Positions 1 to 6,408 of a DNA stretch of 10,687 bases are shown one piece after another. A program made the position numbers and the translations under genes. The stretch spans positions 1 to 10,687 of the forward strand of contig JAPKCP010000094.1 in assembly GCA_028822885.1 (NCBI GenBank). The letters run 5' to 3'. The first letter of the stretch is position 1. Each line of letters opens with the position of its first letter. This stretch comes from Yoonia sp. Its GTDB lineage: Bacteria > Pseudomonadota > Alphaproteobacteria > Rhodobacterales > Rhodobacteraceae. Under the pieces are notes generated by a model that saw only the letters and a list, made by a program, of their open reading frames with translations, had not been told where the DNA came from and did no database searches.

Positions 1-99
1 AGACGCACACATACTGACAAATTCTGCAAAGATGCGGTGCGCATTGGGCTGACCAAAGGGCTGACGCGCAGACAAGTTGCGGATGATCTTTGTGTTTAT
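1..99 (+). pseudogene. IS3-family transposase orfA, N-terminal fragment
   Basis: Frame 1 reads from the left edge as RRTHTDKFCKDAVRIGLTKG and continues LTRRQVADDL before homology is lost around base 99; a stop follows at 115-117. This matches the N-terminal helix-turn-helix segment of IS3-family OrfA proteins, which bind the element's ends and contribute to the frameshifted OrfAB transposase. The usual continuation (a leucine-zipper-like coiled coil with a LKKA-type end) is absent here. The start lies outside the window. The fragment is non-functional because the frame is broken, probably by the IS110-type sequence that follows. Confidence 0.65.
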
Positions 100-214
100 T
101 GCCCTCAGGTGATGTGATCTTGAAGGTGGTGACGCCGTCTTTGCGGTGATCCCGGTTGAGGTGGGATGACGGAATTGCATAACCCCCGCCCTCCTGTTGC
201 CAATAGGCAGATAA

Positions 215-480
215 ATGATGGCTAAGAATATCCCAAAAAGACCGACGATGGAGATTGTTAATGTGCACGCTGCCGCTGTTGATATCGGCTCAGGACTGCA
301 CATGGCCGCGGTAGATCTGGATGTGACCGATGCCCCGATCCGCACGATCTGCATGATTTGGCCGTGTGGTTCAAAGAGCATGACGTCACCAGCATCACAA
401 TAGAATCCACGGGCGTGCATTGATCCCAGCCGTTGAGAGTCTCGAACAGCATGGCTTTGATGTCATTCTGGTGAATGCCC
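215..480 (+). pseudogene. IS110-family transposase, frameshifted N-terminal fragment
   Basis: The ATG at 215 opens a frame containing VNVHAAAVDIGSGLHMAAVD, which fits the N-terminal DEDD/RuvC-like fold of IS110-family transposases, where the first Asp (VDIG) is catalytic. After about base 340 homology jumps to a second frame reading LHDLAVWFKEHDVTS then IESTGVH, the characteristic ESTGVYWIP block. That frame ends at a TGA at 421-423. Homology then resumes in a third frame as IPAVESLEQHGFDVILVNA up to about 480. A one-base deletion in the Trp codon of the conserved Trp-Ile-Pro would explain the stop: TGG-ATC has become TG-ATC. The remaining part of the transposase, including its C-terminal Ser/Tnp20 domain, is missing. 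It is a dead fragment. Confidence 0.7.
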
Positions 481-689
481 CCTTTCATTGATGGCCGCGC
501 AACCATCTGTCCCGTTGCCGACAGCACATGCAAAGCATGTGTGAGAGGGGGCAGTGGTTCAGGTCATTAGAAAAGACGAGGGTGACCTTACTCCTCGACG
601 GTCCGTCACAACTAAGAAGGAAACGATCCGACCCTCCCCGTCGCCGGGTATAAATGCCGTGCCGAACGACAGCTCCTGTATCGCACAAG

Positions 690-1333
690 AGCCGGTTTCA
701 GGATAAGATAAAAGGGGAGAAACACCGATCCACATTTTCCGTTGGGCGGCTGAGCCGTGTCATGGATGTCAAGCAACGCGGTTTGCGAACATTCCGCAAG
801 CGTCCAGCTAGCCGCAGACAGCAATCTGATTTGGTCACGTTGGCGCATATCAAGGAACAGTTGCGCCTCAGTTTGGGCAGCTACGGTCGTCCGCGAATAA
901 TGAAAAAACTGAAAGAGATTGGCCTGAACATCGGCCACCGTCGCGTAGGCCGCCCTATGCGTCAAAACAGTCTATTAGTGCTCCGGACACGCAAAAAAAA
1001 GGTGAAAACAGACAGCAATCACAAGTTCAATATCGCTCCAAACCTGCTGGACCGTGACTTCGTGGCAGTCAAGCCAAATCAGAATGAGTTCAAAGCGTCA
1101 ATAAGCGGCATGGGCAACTGCTACGAGTGTGAGCGTGTTTATGCGGCTTGATGGATATAGGAGCATCAGCGCTGCGGTCGAAACGTTCTTCAAAACCATC
1201 ACTCTCGGGACATTGCGCCGCAACCTCTGCTGGGCAGTGCAAGACCGCACTTATCGGGCAGGACACATGGGAAACCTACAAGCAGGCTGAGATGGCGATC
1301 TTTGAATACATCAACGGCTTCTAAAATCCGCGA
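690..1333 (+). pseudogene. IS3-family transposase orfB (DDE), deleted and interrupted
   Basis: An in-frame stretch (about 690-1082) carries the N-terminal half of an IS3-family OrfB: FSVGRLSRVMDV, then LAHIKEQLRLSLGSYGRPR, GHRRVGR and FNIAPNLLDRDF, ending at KPNQ. It then jumps directly to FKASISGMGNCYE, so roughly 90-100 residues of the integrase core, with the first two acidic residues of the DDE triad, are gone. Beyond this, AAVETFFKT (about 1171-1197, including the final Glu) and WETYKQAEMAIFEYINGF (1268-1321) sit in two other frames, separated by extra sequence. The conserved Tyr codon after NGF is TAA at 1322-1324 instead of TAC/TAT, followed by Asn-Pro-Arg. Transposition by this copy is not possible. 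Confidence 0.75.
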
Positions 1334-1699
1334 CCCTCTCAGGATCTTGCTTCGCAAGGCCCTGCCGGCAATTTACGCCGTCAAACTGCTCTCAGCATTG
1401 CTTGCAAAGCGAGATCACGCGTCATGTGCCATTGCATCCGTTGCCCGCTGGTCGATAGCAAAGCAATCTGCCGAAAGGGACTACCCAACACACGCCTTGA
1501 AAACCGATCACTCACTCGGATGGATGGATGGCTAGTCAAACAGCCCATGTGGCCTGCGGGCGTCACGCTGATCAAGATGGTGAAATTTTGAGTTACCGAT
1601 CTAACTTCTTCCAAAGTTGGGTCAATTTTCCCGTTTGGCTGCATAGTTAGCGATGCCAAATGCGACCCGCAGCCCTTTAATTTACATCATTGTGTAGAA
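1334..1699. other. Gene-poor stretch between IS relics and the RTX gene
   Basis: No protein or RNA gene was recognised here. Open frames exist on both strands (for example 1381-1659 minus) but show no family motif and no convincing ribosome binding site. The expected 3' end of the IS3 orfB (the RRRHSALGW-type ending) is not found after 1333, so the element's right end was lost or replaced. A short (GGAT)n run sits near 1519-1532. The stretch is probably decayed mobile or intergenic DNA. Confidence 0.4.
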
Positions 1700-1732
1700 C
1701 GTAGCACCTCATATTGTGAATGAGGCGCTACG
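1700..1732 (-). terminator. 13-bp-stem hairpin, possible terminator of the RTX gene
   Basis: The arms CGTAGCACCTCAT (1700-1712) and ATGAGGCGCTACG (1720-1732) pair over 13 positions with one wobble pair (read on the minus strand) around a 7-base loop. It lies about 50 bp downstream of the RTX stop codon, where a transcription terminator would be expected. No clear U-run follows on the minus strand, so it may be a Rho-type or mRNA-stabilising stem instead, or a leftover IS end. Confidence 0.4.
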
Positions 1733-1780
1733 GTTCCGCGTTAAGACTGACCAGCATTGCCAGTCGAAAAATAGCCTGAC

Positions 1781-3502
1781 CTAGTAGGCATCAACATAGT
1801 CTTCGGTACAGCTCATTTCGTCATTACGCATTTCGACACTGCCCATCAAGGGAGCCTCCCTTTCAGATCCCCTCGCTTGGGTAGCCTCCATTTCAGATTC
1901 CATCGTGTGGGTAGCCTCCATTTCAGCTTCGCTCGTGTGGGTAGCCCCCCTTTCAGATCCCCTCGTTTGGGTAGCCTGCACTTCGGCAATGGGCGCTGCG
2001 GTAGTCGCAACTACGACACTGCCCCCTTGGTCATGACCAACCATATCGTTATCCTCAGCGTCTTCACTTGAGGTGTCTCCCAGCGCCCACCAAGGTTGTG
2101 ATGGGACGTCGCCATCGTAATCACTCCCAATAATATCTTGATCGGTTGGAAAAACAAAAGCAAAGGAGTCGCAGGAAATCATTTGTTCCATTTCTGACCC
2201 AGAACTGGTGGAACCTGCTCTTTCGTATGCGATCTTTTCGATGCTCGTGAAGTTTAGAATTTTATCTTCACTGACGTTGCTTTTCACATAGCCGTCACCG
2301 TTTTCATCTATTTTAATTGTGAAATTCGCCTTCGGCCCTCTCAAAACAAGGGTGTCGTCCCCGTCACCGCCATCAATCAGATCACCAAATCCACCATGAA
2401 TTCTATCGGATCCAGCACCAGCCTTGATCGTGTCGCTACCTGCGCCGCCGTCGATTATATCATCGCCACCGCCTGTCGTGATCAAATCATCACCAGACCC
2501 CGTCGCAATATCAAATGCTTCAATGCCTGCAAACGTAACAACCCCAACACCCGTGCCAGTAATATTGCCAGCGAATCCAGCGGCGAAAGTCCCCGCGAGT
2601 GCGCTGCTGATGACAGCGGTTGTAGATGCAGAGTAATCGACACTTAGCGTGTCGAAATCGGCACCACCCGCGACAGTATCTACACCACCAATTACATGGA
2701 TGCTGTCGTCGCCAGCCCCCGTTGCAACGGTATCTGTATCAACTCCCGTAAAAATTATATCACTGCCAGCGCCAGTTGTGATCGTGTTTGCTCCATTGCC
2801 AGCTTCGATGTAATTTCGACCATCAGTTGCTGTAATTGTGTCAGCTGCGTTACCGACGTAGATAAAATTATGGCCAGACGTCGCTGTGATGGTATTTGCC
2901 CCATCCCCAGCGTAAATTGTATTGTTGCCGCTCGTGACCGTAATTGTATCTGCGCCTGTGCCAGCGAAGATTGTGTTGTTGCCAGACGTCGCGGTGACGG
3001 TGTTAGCCCCATCCTCGACGCAGATCAGATTATCACCTGATGTAACGGTGACTGTATCTGCACCGGAACCTGCCATAATGGCGTTGTCACCAATAGTGGC
3101 AGTAATCGTATTGGCACCACCCCCAGCAAGAATTAAGTTGTGGCCTTCAGTAAGCGTAATGGTGTCGGCACCGTCGCCAGCCTTGATGCTATTGTTCCCG
3201 GCCGTTCCGGTGATCGTGTTTGCCCCACTGCCAGCCTCAATTGTGTTGTTTCCGGAAGTGAAGGTAATTGTATCTGCACCTGCGCCCGCAGTGATTTCTT
3301 TGTCACCTGCCAAACCCGTTATTGTATTTGCGCCTTCGCCAGCAAGGATGGTGTCGTCCCCGTTACCAACCGTAATTGTGTCTGCACCATCGAATGTGTC
3401 GATGTGGTTTTTAGTATCGCTACCTACGATGGTATCGGCGGCAGTGGTCCCCACGATGAGTGTAGTGTCTGTAGTGTCTGTAATGTCTGGAGTAGGTCTC
3501 AT
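1781..3502 (-). CDS. RTX-like (haemolysin-type Ca-binding repeat) secreted protein with regular 18-residue coils
   Basis: This 573-residue protein has no N-terminal signal peptide, which fits a type I secretion substrate carrying a C-terminal signal. Residues 36-269 are 13 tandem 18-residue units of the form AGxGA(D/N)TIT-xTxGNNxIx, each equivalent to two nonapeptide RTX turns. Residues 333-386 hold canonical GGxGxDxUx-type repeats (GSGDD, GGGDD, GGAGSD, GGDGDD). A DxNGDG-like segment (399-404) and an NFTSIEKIAYE segment follow, typical of the end of RTX repeat blocks. Residues about 510-559 are five 10-residue acidic repeats. No enzymatic domain is visible. The ATG at 3502 is preceded on the minus strand by AAAAAGG about 8 bases upstream. 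Neither an ABC exporter nor a membrane-fusion gene is adjacent. The family is clear. The role is unknown: surface layer, adhesion, or ice binding as discussed in the findings. Confidence 0.85.
   Translation of the reverse strand: MRPTPDITDTTDTTLIVGTTAADTIVGSDTKNHIDTFDGADTITVGNGDDTILAGEGANTITGLAGDKEITAGAGADTITFTSGNNTIEAGSGANTITGTAGNNSIKAGDGADTITLTEGHNLILAGGGANTITATIGDNAIMAGSGADTVTVTSGDNLICVEDGANTVTATSGNNTIFAGTGADTITVTSGNNTIYAGDGANTITATSGHNFIYVGNAADTITATDGRNYIEAGNGANTITTGAGSDIIFTGVDTDTVATGAGDDSIHVIGGVDTVAGGADFDTLSVDYSASTTAVISSALAGTFAAGFAGNITGTGVGVVTFAGIEAFDIATGSGDDLITTGGGDDIIDGGAGSDTIKAGAGSDRIHGGFGDLIDGGDGDDTLVLRGPKANFTIKIDENGDGYVKSNVSEDKILNFTSIEKIAYERAGSTSSGSEMEQMISCDSFAFVFPTDQDIIGSDYDGDVPSQPWWALGDTSSEDAEDNDMVGHDQGGSVVVATTAAPIAEVQATQTRGSERGATHTSEAEMEATHTMESEMEATQARGSEREAPLMGSVEMRNDEMSCTEDYVDAY
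1826..1975 (-). repeat. Five 30-bp tandem repeats coding for 10-residue acidic units
   Basis: Within the C-terminal tail of the RTX-like protein, residues about 510-559 read as five 10-residue units: ATQTRGSERG, ATHTSEAEME, ATHTMESEME, ATQARGSERE and a diverged APLMGSVEMR. The first and fourth are one subtype (RGSER), the second and third another. At DNA level the repeated core is GGTAGCCTCCATTTCAG on the + strand, with 30-bp spacing. Such short repeats can change in number by slippage or recombination. Confidence 0.8.
2696..3397 (-). repeat. 13 tandem 54-bp units coding for 18-residue beta-roll coils
   Basis: Residues 36-269 of the RTX-like protein fall into 13 consecutive 18-residue units without indels. 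Position 6 of each unit is D,N,D,N,D,N,D,N,D,N,D,N,D in order (D41, N59, D77, N95, D113, N131, D149, N167, D185, N203, D221, N239, D257). Positions 7-9 are Thr-Ile/Val-Thr in units 1-12, and position 11 is also Thr in units 3-11. The second nonapeptide of most units has Asn at its core position. The higher-order period is thus 108 bp (36 residues), consistent with growth by duplication of two-unit blocks. Confidence 0.85.
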
Positions 3503-3587
3503 GTTTTTGGCCTTTTTGACGAGCTTGGACGCGTTTTATCCACCGCTGTCTTGATTGTTTCTATGATTTATAAGCGATGGCAACTGG
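3500..3587 (-). promoter_or_regulatory. Leader of the RTX gene, copy 1 of a duplicated upstream region
   Basis: On the minus strand this stretch runs from GTTGCCATCGCTTATAAATC, through a purine-rich segment, to AAAAAGGCCAAAAACATG, the ribosome binding site and start of the RTX gene. It matches 3665-3750 at about three quarters of positions over the 57 bp 3531-3587, and again at the GGCC-A-rich-ATG end. The conserved TTATAAA is a candidate -10-type element and the TTGCCA just upstream a weak -35-like match, but the spacing is poor, so the promoter call is tentative. What is firm is the repeat. Confidence 0.5.
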
Positions 3588-3664
3588 TTCTAACTGCGGA
3601 ATTCATTCCGCCTTTAACACCCTGAAATTAAAGCAACTAAACCGTTAATCTCATACGATTTTGT

Positions 3665-3750
3665 CATTTTTTGGCCCGTTTTGTGCGCATAATGCGTTTC
3701 ATCCAACGCAGCGTTGATGCTTTTGATGGTTTATAAGTGATAGCGACTGA
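3665..3750 (-). repeat. Second copy of the RTX leader region, followed by an ATG and an 18-codon frame
   Basis: The segment 3694-3750 aligns without gaps to 3531-3587, and the flanking GGCCAAAAA-ATG motif lies in the same relative place (ATG on the minus strand near 3665). The frame opened by this ATG begins MTKSYEIN and stops after about 17 residues, so no substantial protein follows. The copy also contains two near-perfect palindromes at 3686-3696 and 3704-3716 that copy 1 does not share. It may be the leader of a lost tandem gene, a duplicated promoter, or one member of a dispersed family of RTX-gene leaders. Confidence 0.6.
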
Positions 3751-4051
3751 CCCCACGATCGATCGACGTGAGCTTGCCAGACAACATCAGTCAGTCGCAG
3801 CTTAAAATGGGGCCGAATTATGACCTACACCCAGTTCACTGAGGTATCGATTATCGCGCGCCTCGGTGGGATGCTTGCCATCGAGCAGAAGCGTGCCAAG
3901 GCGCATGCGCCCTGATAGAGCTTAATTATTATTGTTTGTGACGGCTGTGTTTGTGCAGGTAGCTCTGTGGAGCAACCATGCGATATCGGGCTGATTATAA
4001 GTGGGACGTGCAAACCCGACGACACAGAGGCCAGTCACGCATCCTTCGTTT
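3751..4051. other. Intergenic stretch with a short unassigned frame
   Basis: No recognised gene. GCGACTGA at 3743-3750 and TCAGTCGC at 3791-3798 form an 8-bp inverted repeat 40 bp apart. Nearby TGACCCCA and TGGGG sequences resemble insertion-sequence ends, but no element could be defined. A + strand frame at 3820-3915 (31 codons, beginning MTYTQFTE, no good ribosome binding site) faintly recalls transposase N-termini and is too short to call. A 5-bp stem (CTTCG/CGAAG, 4044-4059) overlaps the stop of the PLP gene; without a U-run it is a weak terminator candidate. Confidence 0.35.
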
Positions 4052-5212
4052 TCACGAAGTCCGCGAAGCATTCATGGCATGTTCTAGATCATCAATGAGA
4101 TCTACAGGATTTTCGAGCCCAATATTTAAGCGGACAAGGCGACCCCCGAAATCTTTTCCGGGCCGATCTAACTTTGGGTAGACAACCGCCAAACTTGTGA
4201 CGCCGCCCCAGCTAAGCCCAATCTTGAATATCTGCAATTGATCGACAAACGTCTCTACCTGTTTGGCAGTCCATTTGTCATTGAACATGACTGAAAACAC
4301 GCTGGCAGAACCGGTAAAATCTCGTTTCCAAATGTCGTGACCCGGGCATGACGGAAATGCAGGATGCCATACCGTCGCTATATCTGAATGTGTTGAAAGC
4401 CACTTGGCAACTTGCAAGGTGGACTTTTCGAGTTGATCCAGCCTCACGGCCAATGTCTGCAAACCACGCAAAGCAAGGCTACAATCATCAGGAGAAACGG
4501 CCAATCCCAACTGCCGATAGACAGGTCCAATGGCGGCGTAAGCCGTTTCGTCTCGCACAGAAACGGATCCAAGCAGCAAGTCGCTGTGCCCGCCAATGTA
4601 TTTGGTGAGCGCCTGAATGCTCACATCAACATCATAGGCAAAAGCATCGAACAGAACGCCCGCAGCATAGGTGTTATCCAAAGCAACAGACACGCCCTTG
4701 GCATGGGCTGCTTTCACAATCGCGGGTACATCTTGGATGTCCATAGTGACAGAACCCGGGCTTTCGCACCAAATAAGGGTCGTGTTCTCTCGGATCAAAT
4801 CCGAAATGCCTGCGCCAACAAGCGGATCATATGGCTCGACCTCGACACCAAATCCACGCAGCAGTCCTTCGGCCATTTCCTTGTTAGGTCCATAAGCTGA
4901 TACGGGGACCAAGGCATGACTGCCAGCCTTGCAATAGGCCATGTAAACCAACGCAATTGCAGCCTGCCCGCCGGGTACGATGAATGTGTGGTGGGCCCCC
5001 TCTAGATCAGCGATCCGAGCGGATAATTCCAAGCTGGTCGGCGTGCCATAAAGCCCATAGGAATATCCGTTCTCAGCTTGGCGCCAATCATCAGAAACTG
5101 CGGCTTGATTTTCAAAAACGACTGTCGATCCACGGTAAACAGGTGTCGCAAGTGACCTGTAGTCGCGACGTGCCATAGGAGATGGATTAAGAAGTTTTGT
5201 GCGCCAGTCCAT
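4052..5212 (-). CDS. MetC-like PLP-dependent lyase (Cys/Met metabolism family)
   Basis: This 386-residue protein has the fold-type I Cys/Met metabolism PLP-enzyme layout at typical length. Visible features are the GTPTS loop (56-60), a glycine-rich PGGQAA segment (80-85), WCESPGS (148-154), the cofactor-binding Asp179 in VALDNTYA, and the PLP Schiff-base Lys204 in ALTKYIGGHSD. This arrangement fits cystathionine beta-lyase, which splits cystathionine to homocysteine, pyruvate and ammonia; relatives act on cysteine S-conjugates or other gamma/beta-substituted amino acids. The phosphate-contacting Tyr-x-Arg of MetC appears as Tyr-Gly-Leu-Tyr (52-55), so the Arg is replaced. The ATG at 5212 follows AAGGA closely. 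The gene begins 14 bp after the M20 gene and is last in the cluster, so a catabolic substrate is as likely as methionine synthesis. The exact substrate cannot be told from sequence. Confidence 0.85.
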   Translation of the reverse strand: MDWRTKLLNPSPMARRDYRSLATPVYRGSTVVFENQAAVSDDWRQAENGYSYGLYGTPTSLELSARIADLEGAHHTFIVPGGQAAIALVYMAYCKAGSHALVPVSAYGPNKEMAEGLLRGFGVEVEPYDPLVGAGISDLIRENTTLIWCESPGSVTMDIQDVPAIVKAAHAKGVSVALDNTYAAGVLFDAFAYDVDVSIQALTKYIGGHSDLLLGSVSVRDETAYAAIGPVYRQLGLAVSPDDCSLALRGLQTLAVRLDQLEKSTLQVAKWLSTHSDIATVWHPAFPSCPGHDIWKRDFTGSASVFSVMFNDKWTAKQVETFVDQLQIFKIGLSWGGVTSLAVVYPKLDRPGKDFGGRLVRLNIGLENPVDLIDDLEHAMNASRTS

Positions 5213-5226
5213 GGGAATTCCTTGGT

Positions 5227-6408
5227 TTAGAGAGCCGATATTTGCATCATTTGAATAGCTTGCACATAAATCTGAACAGCGGAAACGATTTCATCAATTT
5301 CCACATATTCATTGAGAGAGTGACATTGTTCCAGCGAACCCGCACCGCAGATAACTGCAGGGCATCGAAAATTAGGTGCATCAGTGGAACCCGTAAATGC
5401 AGTGATGGTTGGTTCCGTGCCAAGAACGCTGCGGCAACCCCGTCGCATGGCCATAACAATTGGCGACGTCTGTGGCGTGTGAAAGGGATCAACATTAAGG
5501 TCGGGTTCACAAATCTCACAATCAAAGTTCGGATGAATTTCGGATATCGCATCAAGAACTTGTTGATACTCTGCCATTACAGTTTCAAAGTTTTCGCCGG
5601 GAATAGTGCGGCGGTCGACATCAATTTCACACCAATCTGGCACCGAACTGACGTTAGTGCCGCCGTGAATGACCCCAACACTTAACGATGGTTTGCCGCA
5701 CATCGCGTCCGGCGTGCGTGATTGCAAGTCTACGGCAAGCGCTTGCAAGCCATTTAGCACCAATGACATATGCCAAATTGCGTTGATCCCGCGCTCTGGC
5801 ACGCTGGAATGGACAGAAACGCCCCTCGTTTTGATTTTGAGGCAAATTTGACCTTTGTGCGTGGCGCAAATTGCCAAATTGCTTGGCTCGGCCACAATCG
5901 CAAAATCAACATGCGGTCCATTGAGGCCAAAATGACGCGACCCAATCATCGCATGTTCCTCGTCAACGACACCCGCAATGATGATATCGCCTGCAAGTGG
6001 TACCTTAGTAAGTTTTAAAATCCGAATAGTTTCAAGGTAAGCAGCAAGGCCAGCCTTCATATCGCAAGAACCACGCCCAAAAATCTTGCCATCTTCGATC
6101 TTTGGCTCAAACGGCGCATCGTATCCATCGACGTCAACCGTATCCAGATGACCTGCGAGCAGGATAGTTGGCCCTTTACCGTCCCCCTTTAAACGGCCCC
6201 AAACATTGCGGCGGCCATCGGCAACAACATGGCTTTCAACGTCCAATCCAAGCTCTAACAGGCGGCGCTCAAAAAAGTCCGCCATTGCAGCCTCGTGCGG
6301 TAAGGATACGCCAGAGGCACCAAAGCAATTCACACTTGGAATGCGGATCATTTGAGCAAGATCATCAATCAGACTTTCACGGTGTACGATTGGCAATTCT
6401 AGCGTCAT
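5227..6408 (-). CDS. M20-family zinc amidohydrolase (ArgE/DapE-like N-acyl amino acid deacylase)
   Basis: This 393-residue cytosolic enzyme has all M20 landmarks: GHLDTVD with metal ligand His87 and Asp89, bridging Asp116 in GRGSCDMKAG, catalytic Glu150 and ligand Glu151 in VVDEEH, Glu174 in VAEPS, and a C-terminal ligand His363 in EQCHSLNEYV. The lid/dimerisation domain contains VSVHSSVPERGINAI (about 198-212). The family removes acyl groups from amino acids (acetylornithine, succinyl-diaminopimelate, N-acetylcitrulline, carboxypeptidase G2-type substrates). ArgE-like is the nearest style, but an argE role is doubtful given the catabolic neighbours. Its start ATG overlaps the stop of the M24 gene by 4 bp (ATGA, 6405-6408), so translational coupling is likely. 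It stops at 5227-5229 (TAA), 14 bp before the PLP-lyase gene. Confidence 0.85.
   Translation of the reverse strand: MTLELPIVHRESLIDDLAQMIRIPSVNCFGASGVSLPHEAAMADFFERRLLELGLDVESHVVADGRRNVWGRLKGDGKGPTILLAGHLDTVDVDGYDAPFEPKIEDGKIFGRGSCDMKAGLAAYLETIRILKLTKVPLAGDIIIAGVVDEEHAMIGSRHFGLNGPHVDFAIVAEPSNLAICATHKGQICLKIKTRGVSVHSSVPERGINAIWHMSLVLNGLQALAVDLQSRTPDAMCGKPSLSVGVIHGGTNVSSVPDWCEIDVDRRTIPGENFETVMAEYQQVLDAISEIHPNFDCEICEPDLNVDPFHTPQTSPIVMAMRRGCRSVLGTEPTITAFTGSTDAPNFRCPAVICGAGSLEQCHSLNEYVEIDEIVSAVQIYVQAIQMMQISAL

Larger units (their letters stand above)
1..1333 (+). mobile_element. Nested, decayed IS3-family and IS110-family insertion sequences
   Basis: Three transposase fragments lie in order on the same strand: the N-terminal part of an IS3-family orfA (1-99), an IS110-family fragment (215-480) and an IS3-family orfB (690-1333). 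The order suggests that an IS110-type element entered an IS3-type element near the orfA/orfB boundary and that both then decayed. No intact transposase, clear terminal inverted repeat or target-site duplication was found. The left part is cut by the window edge. The stretches 100-214 and 481-689 are probably IS ends and degraded transposase, but no clean reading frame is visible there. Family assignment rests on recalled protein motifs and is good; the nesting is inferred. Confidence 0.72.

Noticed and set aside
612..965. Minus-strand frame of 117 codons
   Set aside because: It is the complement of the IS3 orfB relic, whose + strand translation matches the family.
1877..2071. + strand frame with regular GSLHF repeats
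   Set aside because: It is the complement of the 30-bp repeats coding the acidic tail of the RTX protein; no ribosome binding site or family support.
2696..3397. CRISPR-like array
   Set aside because: The 54-bp periodicity is protein-coding, with no constant repeat/variable spacer structure and no cas genes.
2922..3554. Long + strand open frame of 210 codons opposite the RTX gene (also 2396-2647, 2696-3040 and 3140-3625)
   Set aside because: These are antisense shadows of the 54-bp repeats. Their repetitive Val/Pro/Ala or Cys-rich sequences follow the repeat period, and the minus strand gives clear RTX motifs.
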